64,000 nt of DNA from Pectobacterium carotovorum (GTDB taxonomy: Bacteria > Pseudomonadota > Gammaproteobacteria > Enterobacterales > Enterobacteriaceae): NCBI RefSeq assembly GCF_033898505.1, contig NZ_JAXAFK010000004.1:1-64000 (forward strand), in the 5' to 3' direction. Below the pieces are notes generated by a model that saw only the letters and a program-made list of their open reading frames with translations, ran no database searches and was not told the DNA's origin. The translations under genes were made by a program, and so were the position numbers. Below, piece by piece: positions 43,665 to 51,107 of the stretch. Each line of letters opens with the position of its first letter. Within the stretch, counting starts at the first letter, position 1.

Positions 43665-45263
43665 TCACGCAAAACGCCAGCGGGTCAGCCGCCGTTCAGA
43701 CAAGGTAATCAATCGGGAAAACAGCGCGGCCACCGCGGCAATCAGCACCACGCCCGCCATGATGCGATCGGATTCAAGCAGCTGCTGTGCGCGAATCATC
43801 ATGCCGCCCAGCCCTTCTCCCGACGGCATGAAATACTCCGCGCCAATCGCCCCCGTCCACGCATGCATCAGCGCCAGCCGCAGGCCGGAAAACAGCGGTG
43901 GCAACACGCTGGGCAGTATCAGTGTGCGAAGCGTCTGCGTCGGCGTCAGACGCAGCACCTGCGCCACTTCCAATAGCGCAGGGGGAAGCTGGGCAATCCC
44001 CTGACGGGTTGCCAGCATCACGGGAAAGAACGCCGCCACGGCGATAAACACGATTTTGGCGATCTCCCCTAACCCGAACCAGGCCGTAATCAGCGGCAGC
44101 CAGGCGAATAGCGCCACGCAGCGCAGCGCGGACAGCGCCGGATTAAACAACCTGTCGGCGATGCGCCAGCCGCCGAGCACCGCGCCGACCAGCACGCCGA
44201 TCGCACTGCCCAGTACAAAGCCCTGTAGCGCACGCAGCAGGCTGGCATGGAGATCGGCCGACAGCCCGCCCTGAACCAGCCCCGTCCACAACGCGTCGAT
44301 CACGCGACTCGGCGCAGGAAGAAAAGCCACATTCACCCACGCGTACGTGCTGCTAACCTGCCACAGCACAACCAGTAACGCTGGCGCTAACCAGGGCGTC
44401 AGCGACAGGCTCGGCAACGCATGGCCCAAGCTATCGCGACCCAGCACCGGTGCAGGCCAGTGAATCCAGCGACGCTCCAGCTTCAGCAGCACACGCTCTC
44501 CGGCAAATCCCAGGATTCCAATGATCAGAATGCAGACGAACACTAAATCCAACATGAACAGCTGGCGGCTTTGCACCAGCAGATAGCCCAGCCCTTCGCT
44601 GGATGCCAGCAGCTCAACCGCAATCAAGGCGACCCATCCGGTAGAAAACGCCAGCCGAATGCCCGTCATCACATAAGGCAGCATCGCAGGCAGAATCAGG
44701 TAGCGCAGGAAAGCGGCAGGCGGTAAACGCAGGCTACGTGCCATTTCATGCAGCTTTTGCGGCGTCTGTTGAATGCCGGCACACGTGTAGAGCGTCACCG
44801 GCACCGTCACCGATTTCACCAGCACTACCAGCTTCAGCGCCTCGCCGATGCCCAGTGACAGCATCAAGAGTGGAATCCAGGCCAGCGTCGGGATCTGCGC
44901 GATAACGGTGAACAACGGCATAAATAGCGCATTCAGCCGCCGATTCAGACCGAAGAGACTACCGAGCACCAGACCCAGCGCGATCCCCCCGCTAAAGCCA
45001 ATCACCAGCCGCAGCAGACTGATGGGCAACTGGTGAATCAGCTCCTCAGGGATAAAAGCCCGTGCGCTATCAATGACCGCCAGCGGCGAAGGCAGGATCT
45101 GTTCAGACATCCACCCGTGACGACTGGCAAGCCACCAGCCGACGAGCACCAGCAGCGGCACAACCAGAGACACGACTAACGCAGAGTATCCCGCCGACAG
45201 CGCAGCGGCTGTCAGCGAAGCATCAGGGGCGGAGCGTATCCGCAGCGGGTATTTGGGCATCAT
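43665..45263 (-). CDS. fused double-domain SsuC/TauC-type ABC permease
   Basis: The 532-residue inner-membrane protein holds two complete permease domains. Half one spans about 30-265, with coupling loop EMARSLRLPPAAFLRYLILP (about 180) and WVALIAVELLASSEGLGYLL. Half two spans about 290-525, with loop EVAQVLRLTPTQTLRTLILP (about 440) and WTGAIGAEYFMPSGEGLGGMM. Each repeats the EAA-loop and GEGLG motif of SsuC, so one polypeptide replaces the usual homodimer. The halves have clearly diverged. It sits between exbD and the ATPase gene. Confidence 0.87.
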   Translation of the reverse strand: MMPKYPLRIRSAPDASLTAAALSAGYSALVVSLVVPLLVLVGWWLASRHGWMSEQILPSPLAVIDSARAFIPEELIHQLPISLLRLVIGFSGGIALGLVLGSLFGLNRRLNALFMPLFTVIAQIPTLAWIPLLMLSLGIGEALKLVVLVKSVTVPVTLYTCAGIQQTPQKLHEMARSLRLPPAAFLRYLILPAMLPYVMTGIRLAFSTGWVALIAVELLASSEGLGYLLVQSRQLFMLDLVFVCILIIGILGFAGERVLLKLERRWIHWPAPVLGRDSLGHALPSLSLTPWLAPALLVVLWQVSSTYAWVNVAFLPAPSRVIDALWTGLVQGGLSADLHASLLRALQGFVLGSAIGVLVGAVLGGWRIADRLFNPALSALRCVALFAWLPLITAWFGLGEIAKIVFIAVAAFFPVMLATRQGIAQLPPALLEVAQVLRLTPTQTLRTLILPSVLPPLFSGLRLALMHAWTGAIGAEYFMPSGEGLGGMMIRAQQLLESDRIMAGVVLIAAVAALFSRLITLSERRLTRWRFA

Positions 45264-45284
45264 GATCGTCGGTATCCCGCGGCG

Positions 45285-45686
45285 TTATTTTTGCGTCAGC
45301 AGGGAAAGACGGGTAATCCCCGCCTGCTCGACATCAGCCAGCAGCGCGGCGACAGCACCGTAACTCGCGTCTTTATCTGCCTGCACCTGCACCACCAGCT
45401 CCGCATTACCCGCTTTAGCCTGTTGCAGACGCGGCACCAGCTGTTCACGCGCCAGATTCTCTTTATTGATGAACACTCGCTGCTCGCCATCAATGCTAAT
45501 CACCACCGGATCGGCACGGTCAGCGGGTGCCACCGCCGACGTTTTTGGGAGCTGAATCGGAATGGCATTGGTCAACATCGGCGCGGTAACAATAAACACC
45601 ACCAGCAGCACCAGCATGACGTCCACGAGCGGCGTGATATTCATTTCACTCATGACGTCTTCATCATTACGCGAGGTAAACGCCAT
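45285..45686 (-). CDS. ExbD-like TonB-system protein
   Basis: The product is 133 residues with a short cytoplasmic start (MAFTSRNDEDVMSEMNITP), one membrane helix carrying the proton-path Asp (PLVDVMLVLLVVFIVTAP, Asp about 22), and a periplasmic ExbD/TolR domain ending TRLSLLTQK. It starts 1 bp after the stop of the ExbB-like gene and precedes the fused permease by 21 bp. It belongs to a motor dedicated to this locus rather than the housekeeping exbBD. Confidence 0.9.
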   Translation of the reverse strand: MAFTSRNDEDVMSEMNITPLVDVMLVLLVVFIVTAPMLTNAIPIQLPKTSAVAPADRADPVVISIDGEQRVFINKENLAREQLVPRLQQAKAGNAELVVQVQADKDASYGAVAALLADVEQAGITRLSLLTQK

Positions 45687-45687
45687 A

Positions 45688-46404
45688 TCAGACCACCTCT
45701 CTCAGGTTCTTCACGGAGAAAGCGGCGGCCGATGGCTCCGCGCTAGTATGAAACGCGTTGACGTGAAAATCGTGCGCCTGCATCACGCTGTAGACATCAT
45801 GGGCGAAGTCGTCCATGTCTGCGACAGCCAGCTTGAGGCAGCGTAAAAAGTAGTTGTAAATCAGCACCGCAGGAACAGCGACGGCAATCCCGATTCCGGT
45901 CGCAATCAGCGCATTACCAATCGGCCCTGCGACGGTATCCAGGCTGGCAGAACCAGAAAGTCCAATCTCCTGCAACGCCGCCATAATCCCCCAGACGGTA
46001 CCAAACAGGCCGATAAACGGCGATGTACTGCCGATACTGGCCAGAACCGCCAGCCCGCTTTCCAGCGAACGACGTTCACGCTGAATCTGCTGTTGCAGCG
46101 CACGTTCAACCCGATCGGGCAGATGAATATTCAGCGCAAGCTGTCCGCCAATACGTTCCGGCGCTTTAACGGCAGCCAGCGCCAGATTGGCGAGTGAACC
46201 GGGCTGTCTGGCGCTGGTTTCCGGCGTCTGGCTGATGTCATTCTGCTGCCAGAAGGCCGCGCGGAAACGCCGATCGCGCCGCTGTGCCCGCCCGTACTGG
46301 ACAAATTTCAGTAGCCCCAGCCCCCAGGTGACGAGAGAAAACAGCAGCAATAACAGAATCACTGCGCCTTCCGCAGAAAAAAGCTCAATGTGTCCAAGCG
46401 TCAT
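45688..46404 (-). CDS. ExbB-like TonB-system proton channel
   Basis: The 238-residue membrane protein has three hydrophobic segments (AVILLLLLFSLVTWGLGLL; LAVLASIGSTSPFIGLFGTVWGIM in part; NALIATGIGIAVAVPAVLIYNYF in part) and the conserved MotA/TolQ/ExbB regions GLFGTVWGI and PIGNALIATGIGIAVAVPA. The start ATG at 46404 lies 8 bases after GAGG; a TTG two codons earlier is also open. It begins 10 bp after the TonB-like gene. Confidence 0.9.
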   Translation of the reverse strand: MTLGHIELFSAEGAVILLLLLFSLVTWGLGLLKFVQYGRAQRRDRRFRAAFWQQNDISQTPETSARQPGSLANLALAAVKAPERIGGQLALNIHLPDRVERALQQQIQRERRSLESGLAVLASIGSTSPFIGLFGTVWGIMAALQEIGLSGSASLDTVAGPIGNALIATGIGIAVAVPAVLIYNYFLRCLKLAVADMDDFAHDVYSVMQAHDFHVNAFHTSAEPSAAAFSVKNLREVV

Positions 46405-46414
46405 AACCAATACC

Positions 46415-47278
46415 TCATGAGTTCAGCGAAAAATCGACGGGAACAACCACCCAACCGCTAACCGGCTGATTGCCGCGGCGCGCCGGAACGAAAGACCAGC
46501 GCAGCACCGTGTTTCTGGCGGCATCGTCCAACGAGGGGTAGCCGCTTGATTGATGAATCCGAATGGTTTGCACCTTGCCGTCGGCACGTACCTGCACATT
46601 CAGGAGTACGGTGCCTTCATAACCGCGGCTAATTGCCACATCGGGATAAGACGGCGCGGGATTATGCAGATAGTCAGCATTAGCCAGCGGCGGCGTGAGC
46701 GGCGCGTCAACGGGCTGCGCGACGGCCTGTTGCGTCACCGACGCGGGCGTTATTGGGGCCGTTGCCGATACGGCTTCCGCCTGAGGTTTTGGCGTCGGCG
46801 CAGGTGGGGTCTTTTTCACGGCGACCTTTTTCGGCGCTGGCTCAGGCTTTTTCTCCGGTACTTTTCTCTCAGGTTCTTTTTTTTCAGGTTCCAGCGGCAA
46901 TAGCGCATTATCATCCACCGGCTTGTCCGCGATGGACGGCGTAGGTTCAGGCGGTGGCGCCACAACGTCAGGTTCAACAGGCTGGGATTGCAATACCGGC
47001 TCTGCAACCGCCGCAACCAGTTCGACGCTGACAGGCTGTGGTCGGGCGGGCACCGTAACGGGCGGTGTCGACGCGCGGCTGAACAACGCCAGCACCGCCG
47101 CGTGCAACAGCAATGTCGCTATCACCGCCAGCCAACGTTCCGGTCGGGACGACACCGTCGTATTCAACGTCGGTACGCGCTGCTGCACGACGCCACTCAC
47201 CCGGCTGGCGTGCGGCGTCGGCTCCGGTGGATAAGACCGGGATCCTGACACCGCTCCCGCATAGAGTAATTCCGTCAT
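46415..47278 (-). CDS. TonB-like energy transducer
   Basis: The 287-residue protein has an unusually long cytoplasmic N-terminus (about 48 residues), one membrane helix (WLAVIATLLLHAAVLALFS, about 49-67, with the His typical of TonB), and a Pro/Glu/Lys-rich periplasmic spacer (PEKKEPERKVPEKKPEPAPKK, in part; about 130-175). The C-terminal TonB domain covers about 205-285 (SYPDVAISRGYEGTVLLNVQV, WSFVPARRG). The start ATG has AGGAG 8 bases ahead. First gene of the minus-strand operon, divergent from the binding-protein and receptor genes. Confidence 0.9.
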   Translation of the reverse strand: MTELLYAGAVSGSRSYPPEPTPHASRVSGVVQQRVPTLNTTVSSRPERWLAVIATLLLHAAVLALFSRASTPPVTVPARPQPVSVELVAAVAEPVLQSQPVEPDVVAPPPEPTPSIADKPVDDNALLPLEPEKKEPERKVPEKKPEPAPKKVAVKKTPPAPTPKPQAEAVSATAPITPASVTQQAVAQPVDAPLTPPLANADYLHNPAPSYPDVAISRGYEGTVLLNVQVRADGKVQTIRIHQSSGYPSLDDAARNTVLRWSFVPARRGNQPVSGWVVVPVDFSLNS

Positions 47279-47724
47279 AATAAGTGCTCCTGACCGTGTC
47301 TATATCTACCCGTCATACTTCACATCGCAGACGTCATGAATAAAGAATCTAAAATAGTGCGGGAATAATCGATTCTTCCCGCACGCTTAATAAAGTCAAC
47401 GTATGTATCTGTATATCGATATCTATTTCATCGGAAAGAGAATGATGCCCATTGCCTACCGACAAACTAAAGGCAATAAAGCCCAACAGGCTAATGCATA
47501 GTTGGAATAGTTTTTTTTCGTTCGCTGCATAGCGATGAAATAAGCGATGAATACTGATTTAGCTATTTACTAAAAATAATAATGCTTTTTTTGTATTAGT
47601 CAGTTTATTGCCAAGCCTTTAAATGTGTTTCTGCAACAAGATGACGCCGCGCTAAATCGGCGCAATAACAACATTTATATTCGCACACTCACATTCAAAC
47701 ATTTCATCACTGACGGGTAACATA
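47279..47724. promoter_or_regulatory. divergent AT-rich promoter region between the two operons
   Basis: Visibly richer in A and T than its flanks and free of coding capacity. It must contain the promoters for the tonB-exbBD-ABC operon (minus) and the binding-protein/receptor operon (plus). The word TACCCGTCATACTTCA at about 47307 resembles one end of an ERIC element, perhaps a remnant. A hairpin-free T8 tract lies near 47512. No clear LysR T-N11-A dyad could be fixed by eye. Confidence 0.5.
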
Positions 47725-48732
47725 ATGACGACATTAGGACGAAAATGGTTAGTGACCGGCTTATTGGCAATGGGTATGGCCTGGTCAGGCATCGCATCGG
47801 CTATCACCGAAATTCGTATTGCCGCACCGGACATCGGCGCAGGCACAAAACCCAGTGGCGGCGGCCTGCTTGACGTCATTCACAGCCAGAAGCTGCTGGA
47901 GCGCGAGTTTGGCAAAGACGGGATCAGCGTCCGCTGGACGTTTATTAAAGGCGCAGGCCCCGTCATCAACGAAGCGTTTGGCAACCATCAGGTTGACGTG
48001 GCCTACCTCGGGGATTTAGCCAGCATTATCGGCCGTGCGCGCGGGCTGGATACACGCGTGATCGCCGTGGCATCACGCGGCATCAATCACTATCTGGCGG
48101 TGGCGAAAGGTTCCGGTATTGAGAAAATCGCCGATCTGAAAGGTAAACGCATCGGGATCTTTCGCGGAACAGCAGGTGAGCTTTCGTTCGTCAGCGCGCT
48201 CGATTCACAGGGCCTGAAGCCTTCTGACGTGAAGCTGATCAATCTCGATTTCGCAGCGGCCAGCGCGGCGTTAGCCGCTGGACAGATTGACGCTACCTGG
48301 GGCGGCAGCAATACGCTCTCGTTGCGGGATAAAGGGCTGGCGGACATTCCGCTGTCGAGCCGTGACCTGGGCGGTGCAGGCCAGCTCAGCGGCTTCCTGC
48401 TGGTGGATGAGAAATTTGCCAAAGGCAACGAGGATATTCTGCGCCGCTTAGTTAAAGTTCAACGAGAGGCGGCAAACTGGGCCAGCGATGCTAAAAATAA
48501 AGATGAATTTATTCAACTCTTAGCCACCCAGTCAGGCTACCCGGAAAATATATTACGCGTCGAATGGGACACATTACCGCCATTATCTGAGCGTCTTTCA
48601 CCCGAATTAGATACCGCCTATGTGGATAAATTAAAACGCGCAGTAAAACTGGCCTATGAATCACGGCTTATTCGGCAACCTTTTGATGTCGATAAATGGC
48701 TGGATGATTCTTACCTGAAAGCCACCCAATAA
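47725..48732 (+). CDS. SsuA-type ABC importer binding protein
   Basis: The 335-residue periplasmic protein has signal peptide MTTLGRKWLVTGLLAMGMAWSGIASA|IT and the SsuA/TauA fold: EIRIAAPDIGAGTKPSGGGLLDV, ISVRWTFIKGAGPVINEAFGNHQVDVAYLGD (in part), IADLKGKRIGIFRGTAGELSF, AALAAGQIDATWGGSN. Annotation tools would call it aliphatic sulfonate-binding. The ligand may be a sulfonate, but its setting beside a receptor and a lyase-like protein suggests a larger or sugar-linked molecule. Partner permease and ATPase are on the divergent operon. Confidence 0.85.
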   Translation: MTTLGRKWLVTGLLAMGMAWSGIASAITEIRIAAPDIGAGTKPSGGGLLDVIHSQKLLEREFGKDGISVRWTFIKGAGPVINEAFGNHQVDVAYLGDLASIIGRARGLDTRVIAVASRGINHYLAVAKGSGIEKIADLKGKRIGIFRGTAGELSFVSALDSQGLKPSDVKLINLDFAAASAALAAGQIDATWGGSNTLSLRDKGLADIPLSSRDLGGAGQLSGFLLVDEKFAKGNEDILRRLVKVQREAANWASDAKNKDEFIQLLATQSGYPENILRVEWDTLPPLSERLSPELDTAYVDKLKRAVKLAYESRLIRQPFDVDKWLDDSYLKATQ

Positions 48733-48817
48733 TTTATTTCCCCCAAATATTATAGCCCGCGTATTGCCGTGACATTCACGGCAATCGGCAGCTTATTGAC
48801 TCCATTTGGAAGAAGCT

Positions 48818-51103
48818 ATGTATTTTACAAAACAGCAGAAGTATTTAAAAAAACACCAGCGAAAAATAGCGTCAGGCATTTTAATGAGCTGCGTCTTAAC
48901 ACTCCCCGCGATAGCGCGGGCTGCCGACCCGCAAATCACAACGGATAGCCCATCACAACGGATAATACCAGCGACAGAGGCCGCAACCGCCGCTCCCGTC
49001 CAGTTGAAACGTGTGAAAGTGAACGCCCAGCGTGCGCCCGTTCAGCCGCCAACCACTCTGGCGTCAGTGATCGATGGCAAAACGCTTGAAGAAGAACGGA
49101 TATATCGCTTTGAAGAGCTATCGCAGCTGGTGACAGGACTGGATGTCGATACGGTCGATGTGATGGACACCACCGTGACCATTCGCGGGATCGGCGACGG
49201 CGGTGAGAGCGGGACGAATATCGGTATGCCGGGCAGCGTAGGGCTGTTTGTCGATGGCGTTTACTTATCCCGCCCCGGCGTCATCTCTAATGACTTACTG
49301 GATATCGACAGCACCCGCGTATTGAAAGGCCCACAAGGGGCAGCCTACGGCTTTAACACCACCGGCGGCGCTATTGATATTCGCACCCGCAAACCGACCT
49401 TCACCCCTGAATATTCACTGGAGCAATCTTTCGGGCAGCGTGGCTATCTGCAATCCAAACTGATGGCGTCCGGGCCACTCAGCGACCACTGGGCAGGACG
49501 CATCAATCTGTCGCGCACGGAACGCGGTGGAAACGTCACGAATATCGAAAACGGCCATAAGCTGGGAGGCAGCACCAATAACGGCGTGCGCGGCCAGCTG
49601 CTTTATCAGCCTAATGACAGCTTTAGCCTCAGAATCACCGGCGACTACAGCGATTCCACTCAGCGTCCGGTCTCGGTGCTGGTGAGCGCAACCGACGATT
49701 TTCGCACCCGTGCGCAGCAGACTGGCCTCAAGGTCGTCGGCGGTCGCCAGGTCGCCATGGATGACGAGAATGTTATTCGTGTTGCGCAAGGCGGCGGCTC
49801 GGTAGAGGCCAATTGGAGGCTGAAAAACGGCTATAGCGTCAATTCGCTGTCGTCACTGCGCTATTTCCGCGTATTACCCAGCACGGCGGATAACTGGAAC
49901 ATTCCGCTCTATCACGACAGCGGCGCTGACGTGCGCGATCGCGTCTGGTCACAAAGTTTTTGGCTGGATTCGCCCAAAGGCAATACCTTCGATTATTCAG
50001 TGGGCGTCGATTACTGGGGAGAGAACCTTGATACCGAGGCAAACAGTCGCTACTACAACGACAACCGCGTACGGACATGGGTAGGAAATGGCTATCAGGG
50101 CATTAACGTTCAGCGCTTTGGCACGCTGGATGACACCGTTTATTCCATCTATGGCCGCGGAACCTGGCATGCCGCCGATAAACTGGATGTGATTGTCGGC
50201 CTGCGCCAGACCTATGAGAAAAAGGAGGGGACATTTGTTCGCAAAAACCGCGCCACCTTTGACTCTGGCCCGCTCTCGCAAACCAACCGCCTGCCCTCTG
50301 GCTCTATCAGCCTGAACTGGTTCGCGGCACCGAATGTCACTCCCTACGTCACGCTGGGCTACGGGGAAAAATCCGGCGGCCTGAACGTGTCCTCCGGTGC
50401 CGCACGACAGCTGGGCATCGATTCGCTGTACGTCGATCCCGAAAAAACCCGTTCGGCGGAACTGGGGGTCAAGACTCATTGGCTACAGCGCAAAGTGGAA
50501 TGGAATACCGCGCTGTTCTGGAGCGTCGTCGAAGATTTCCAGAACAATGCCTATGACGAGGAAACAGATACCAGCTATCTGATTAACGCCGGAAAATTCC
50601 GTTCACGCGGCGGCGAAACCCAACTGACGCTGCGCCCCATTGACGGGTTGAGTATCAGCCTGGCCGGTACCGTTCTGGATGCCCGCTACCTGAATTTCCC
50701 TAACGCCCGCTGCCCGGCAGAAATCTCCGCCGTCTCATGTGATATGTCAGGAAAACGCGTCTTTAAATCCCCCACGCTGAGCTACAACACGCGCGTGCGC
50801 TATCAATGGGATACGCCGAATAATCTGCAAGCCTCGGTTTCCGGCCAATGGTCATGGCGAAGCTGGGCCTACGGCACGCTCGACGATTCCGAATACAACC
50901 GTATTCCAGCATATGGCGTCCTGAACCTGTCTAGCGGGCTGAGCGGCAAGCAAGGCGACAACCGCTGGAACGTCTCGCTGTGGGTAAAAAATGCGCTGGA
51001 TAAAAACTACTACCGCTCCGTCAGAGGTTCCAGCGCCACAACGGGCGTGATTGGCGAACCGCGTATGGTCGGGATATCGGTCGGCTACGATTTCAAGGGC
51101 TAA
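48818..51103 (+). CDS. TonB-dependent outer-membrane receptor
   Basis: The product is 761 residues with a long-n-region signal peptide (cleavage near AIARA|ADPQ, residue 35), a TonB-box-like LKRVKVNAQ (about 63-71), a plug domain (FEELSQLVTGLDVDTVDV, TVTIRGIGDGGESG, LFVDGVYLSRPGV, VLKGPQGAAYGFNTTGGAIDI) and a barrel ending GISVGYDFKG. The plug style is that of the large receptor group common in Caulobacter and sphingomonads rather than classical siderophore receptors. The ATG at 48818 lies after GGAAGAAGCT; a TTG at 48806 is also open. The next gene follows after 4 bp. Confidence 0.9.
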   Translation: MYFTKQQKYLKKHQRKIASGILMSCVLTLPAIARAADPQITTDSPSQRIIPATEAATAAPVQLKRVKVNAQRAPVQPPTTLASVIDGKTLEEERIYRFEELSQLVTGLDVDTVDVMDTTVTIRGIGDGGESGTNIGMPGSVGLFVDGVYLSRPGVISNDLLDIDSTRVLKGPQGAAYGFNTTGGAIDIRTRKPTFTPEYSLEQSFGQRGYLQSKLMASGPLSDHWAGRINLSRTERGGNVTNIENGHKLGGSTNNGVRGQLLYQPNDSFSLRITGDYSDSTQRPVSVLVSATDDFRTRAQQTGLKVVGGRQVAMDDENVIRVAQGGGSVEANWRLKNGYSVNSLSSLRYFRVLPSTADNWNIPLYHDSGADVRDRVWSQSFWLDSPKGNTFDYSVGVDYWGENLDTEANSRYYNDNRVRTWVGNGYQGINVQRFGTLDDTVYSIYGRGTWHAADKLDVIVGLRQTYEKKEGTFVRKNRATFDSGPLSQTNRLPSGSISLNWFAAPNVTPYVTLGYGEKSGGLNVSSGAARQLGIDSLYVDPEKTRSAELGVKTHWLQRKVEWNTALFWSVVEDFQNNAYDEETDTSYLINAGKFRSRGGETQLTLRPIDGLSISLAGTVLDARYLNFPNARCPAEISAVSCDMSGKRVFKSPTLSYNTRVRYQWDTPNNLQASVSGQWSWRSWAYGTLDDSEYNRIPAYGVLNLSSGLSGKQGDNRWNVSLWVKNALDKNYYRSVRGSSATTGVIGEPRMVGISVGYDFKG

Positions 51104-51107
51104 TGTC

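Noticed and set aside
47307..47324. Solo ERIC end in the divergent promoter region
   Set aside because: TACCCGTCATACTTCA matches an ERIC terminus, but the similarity stops after about 18 bp and the other end is missing. It is noted as a possible remnant only.
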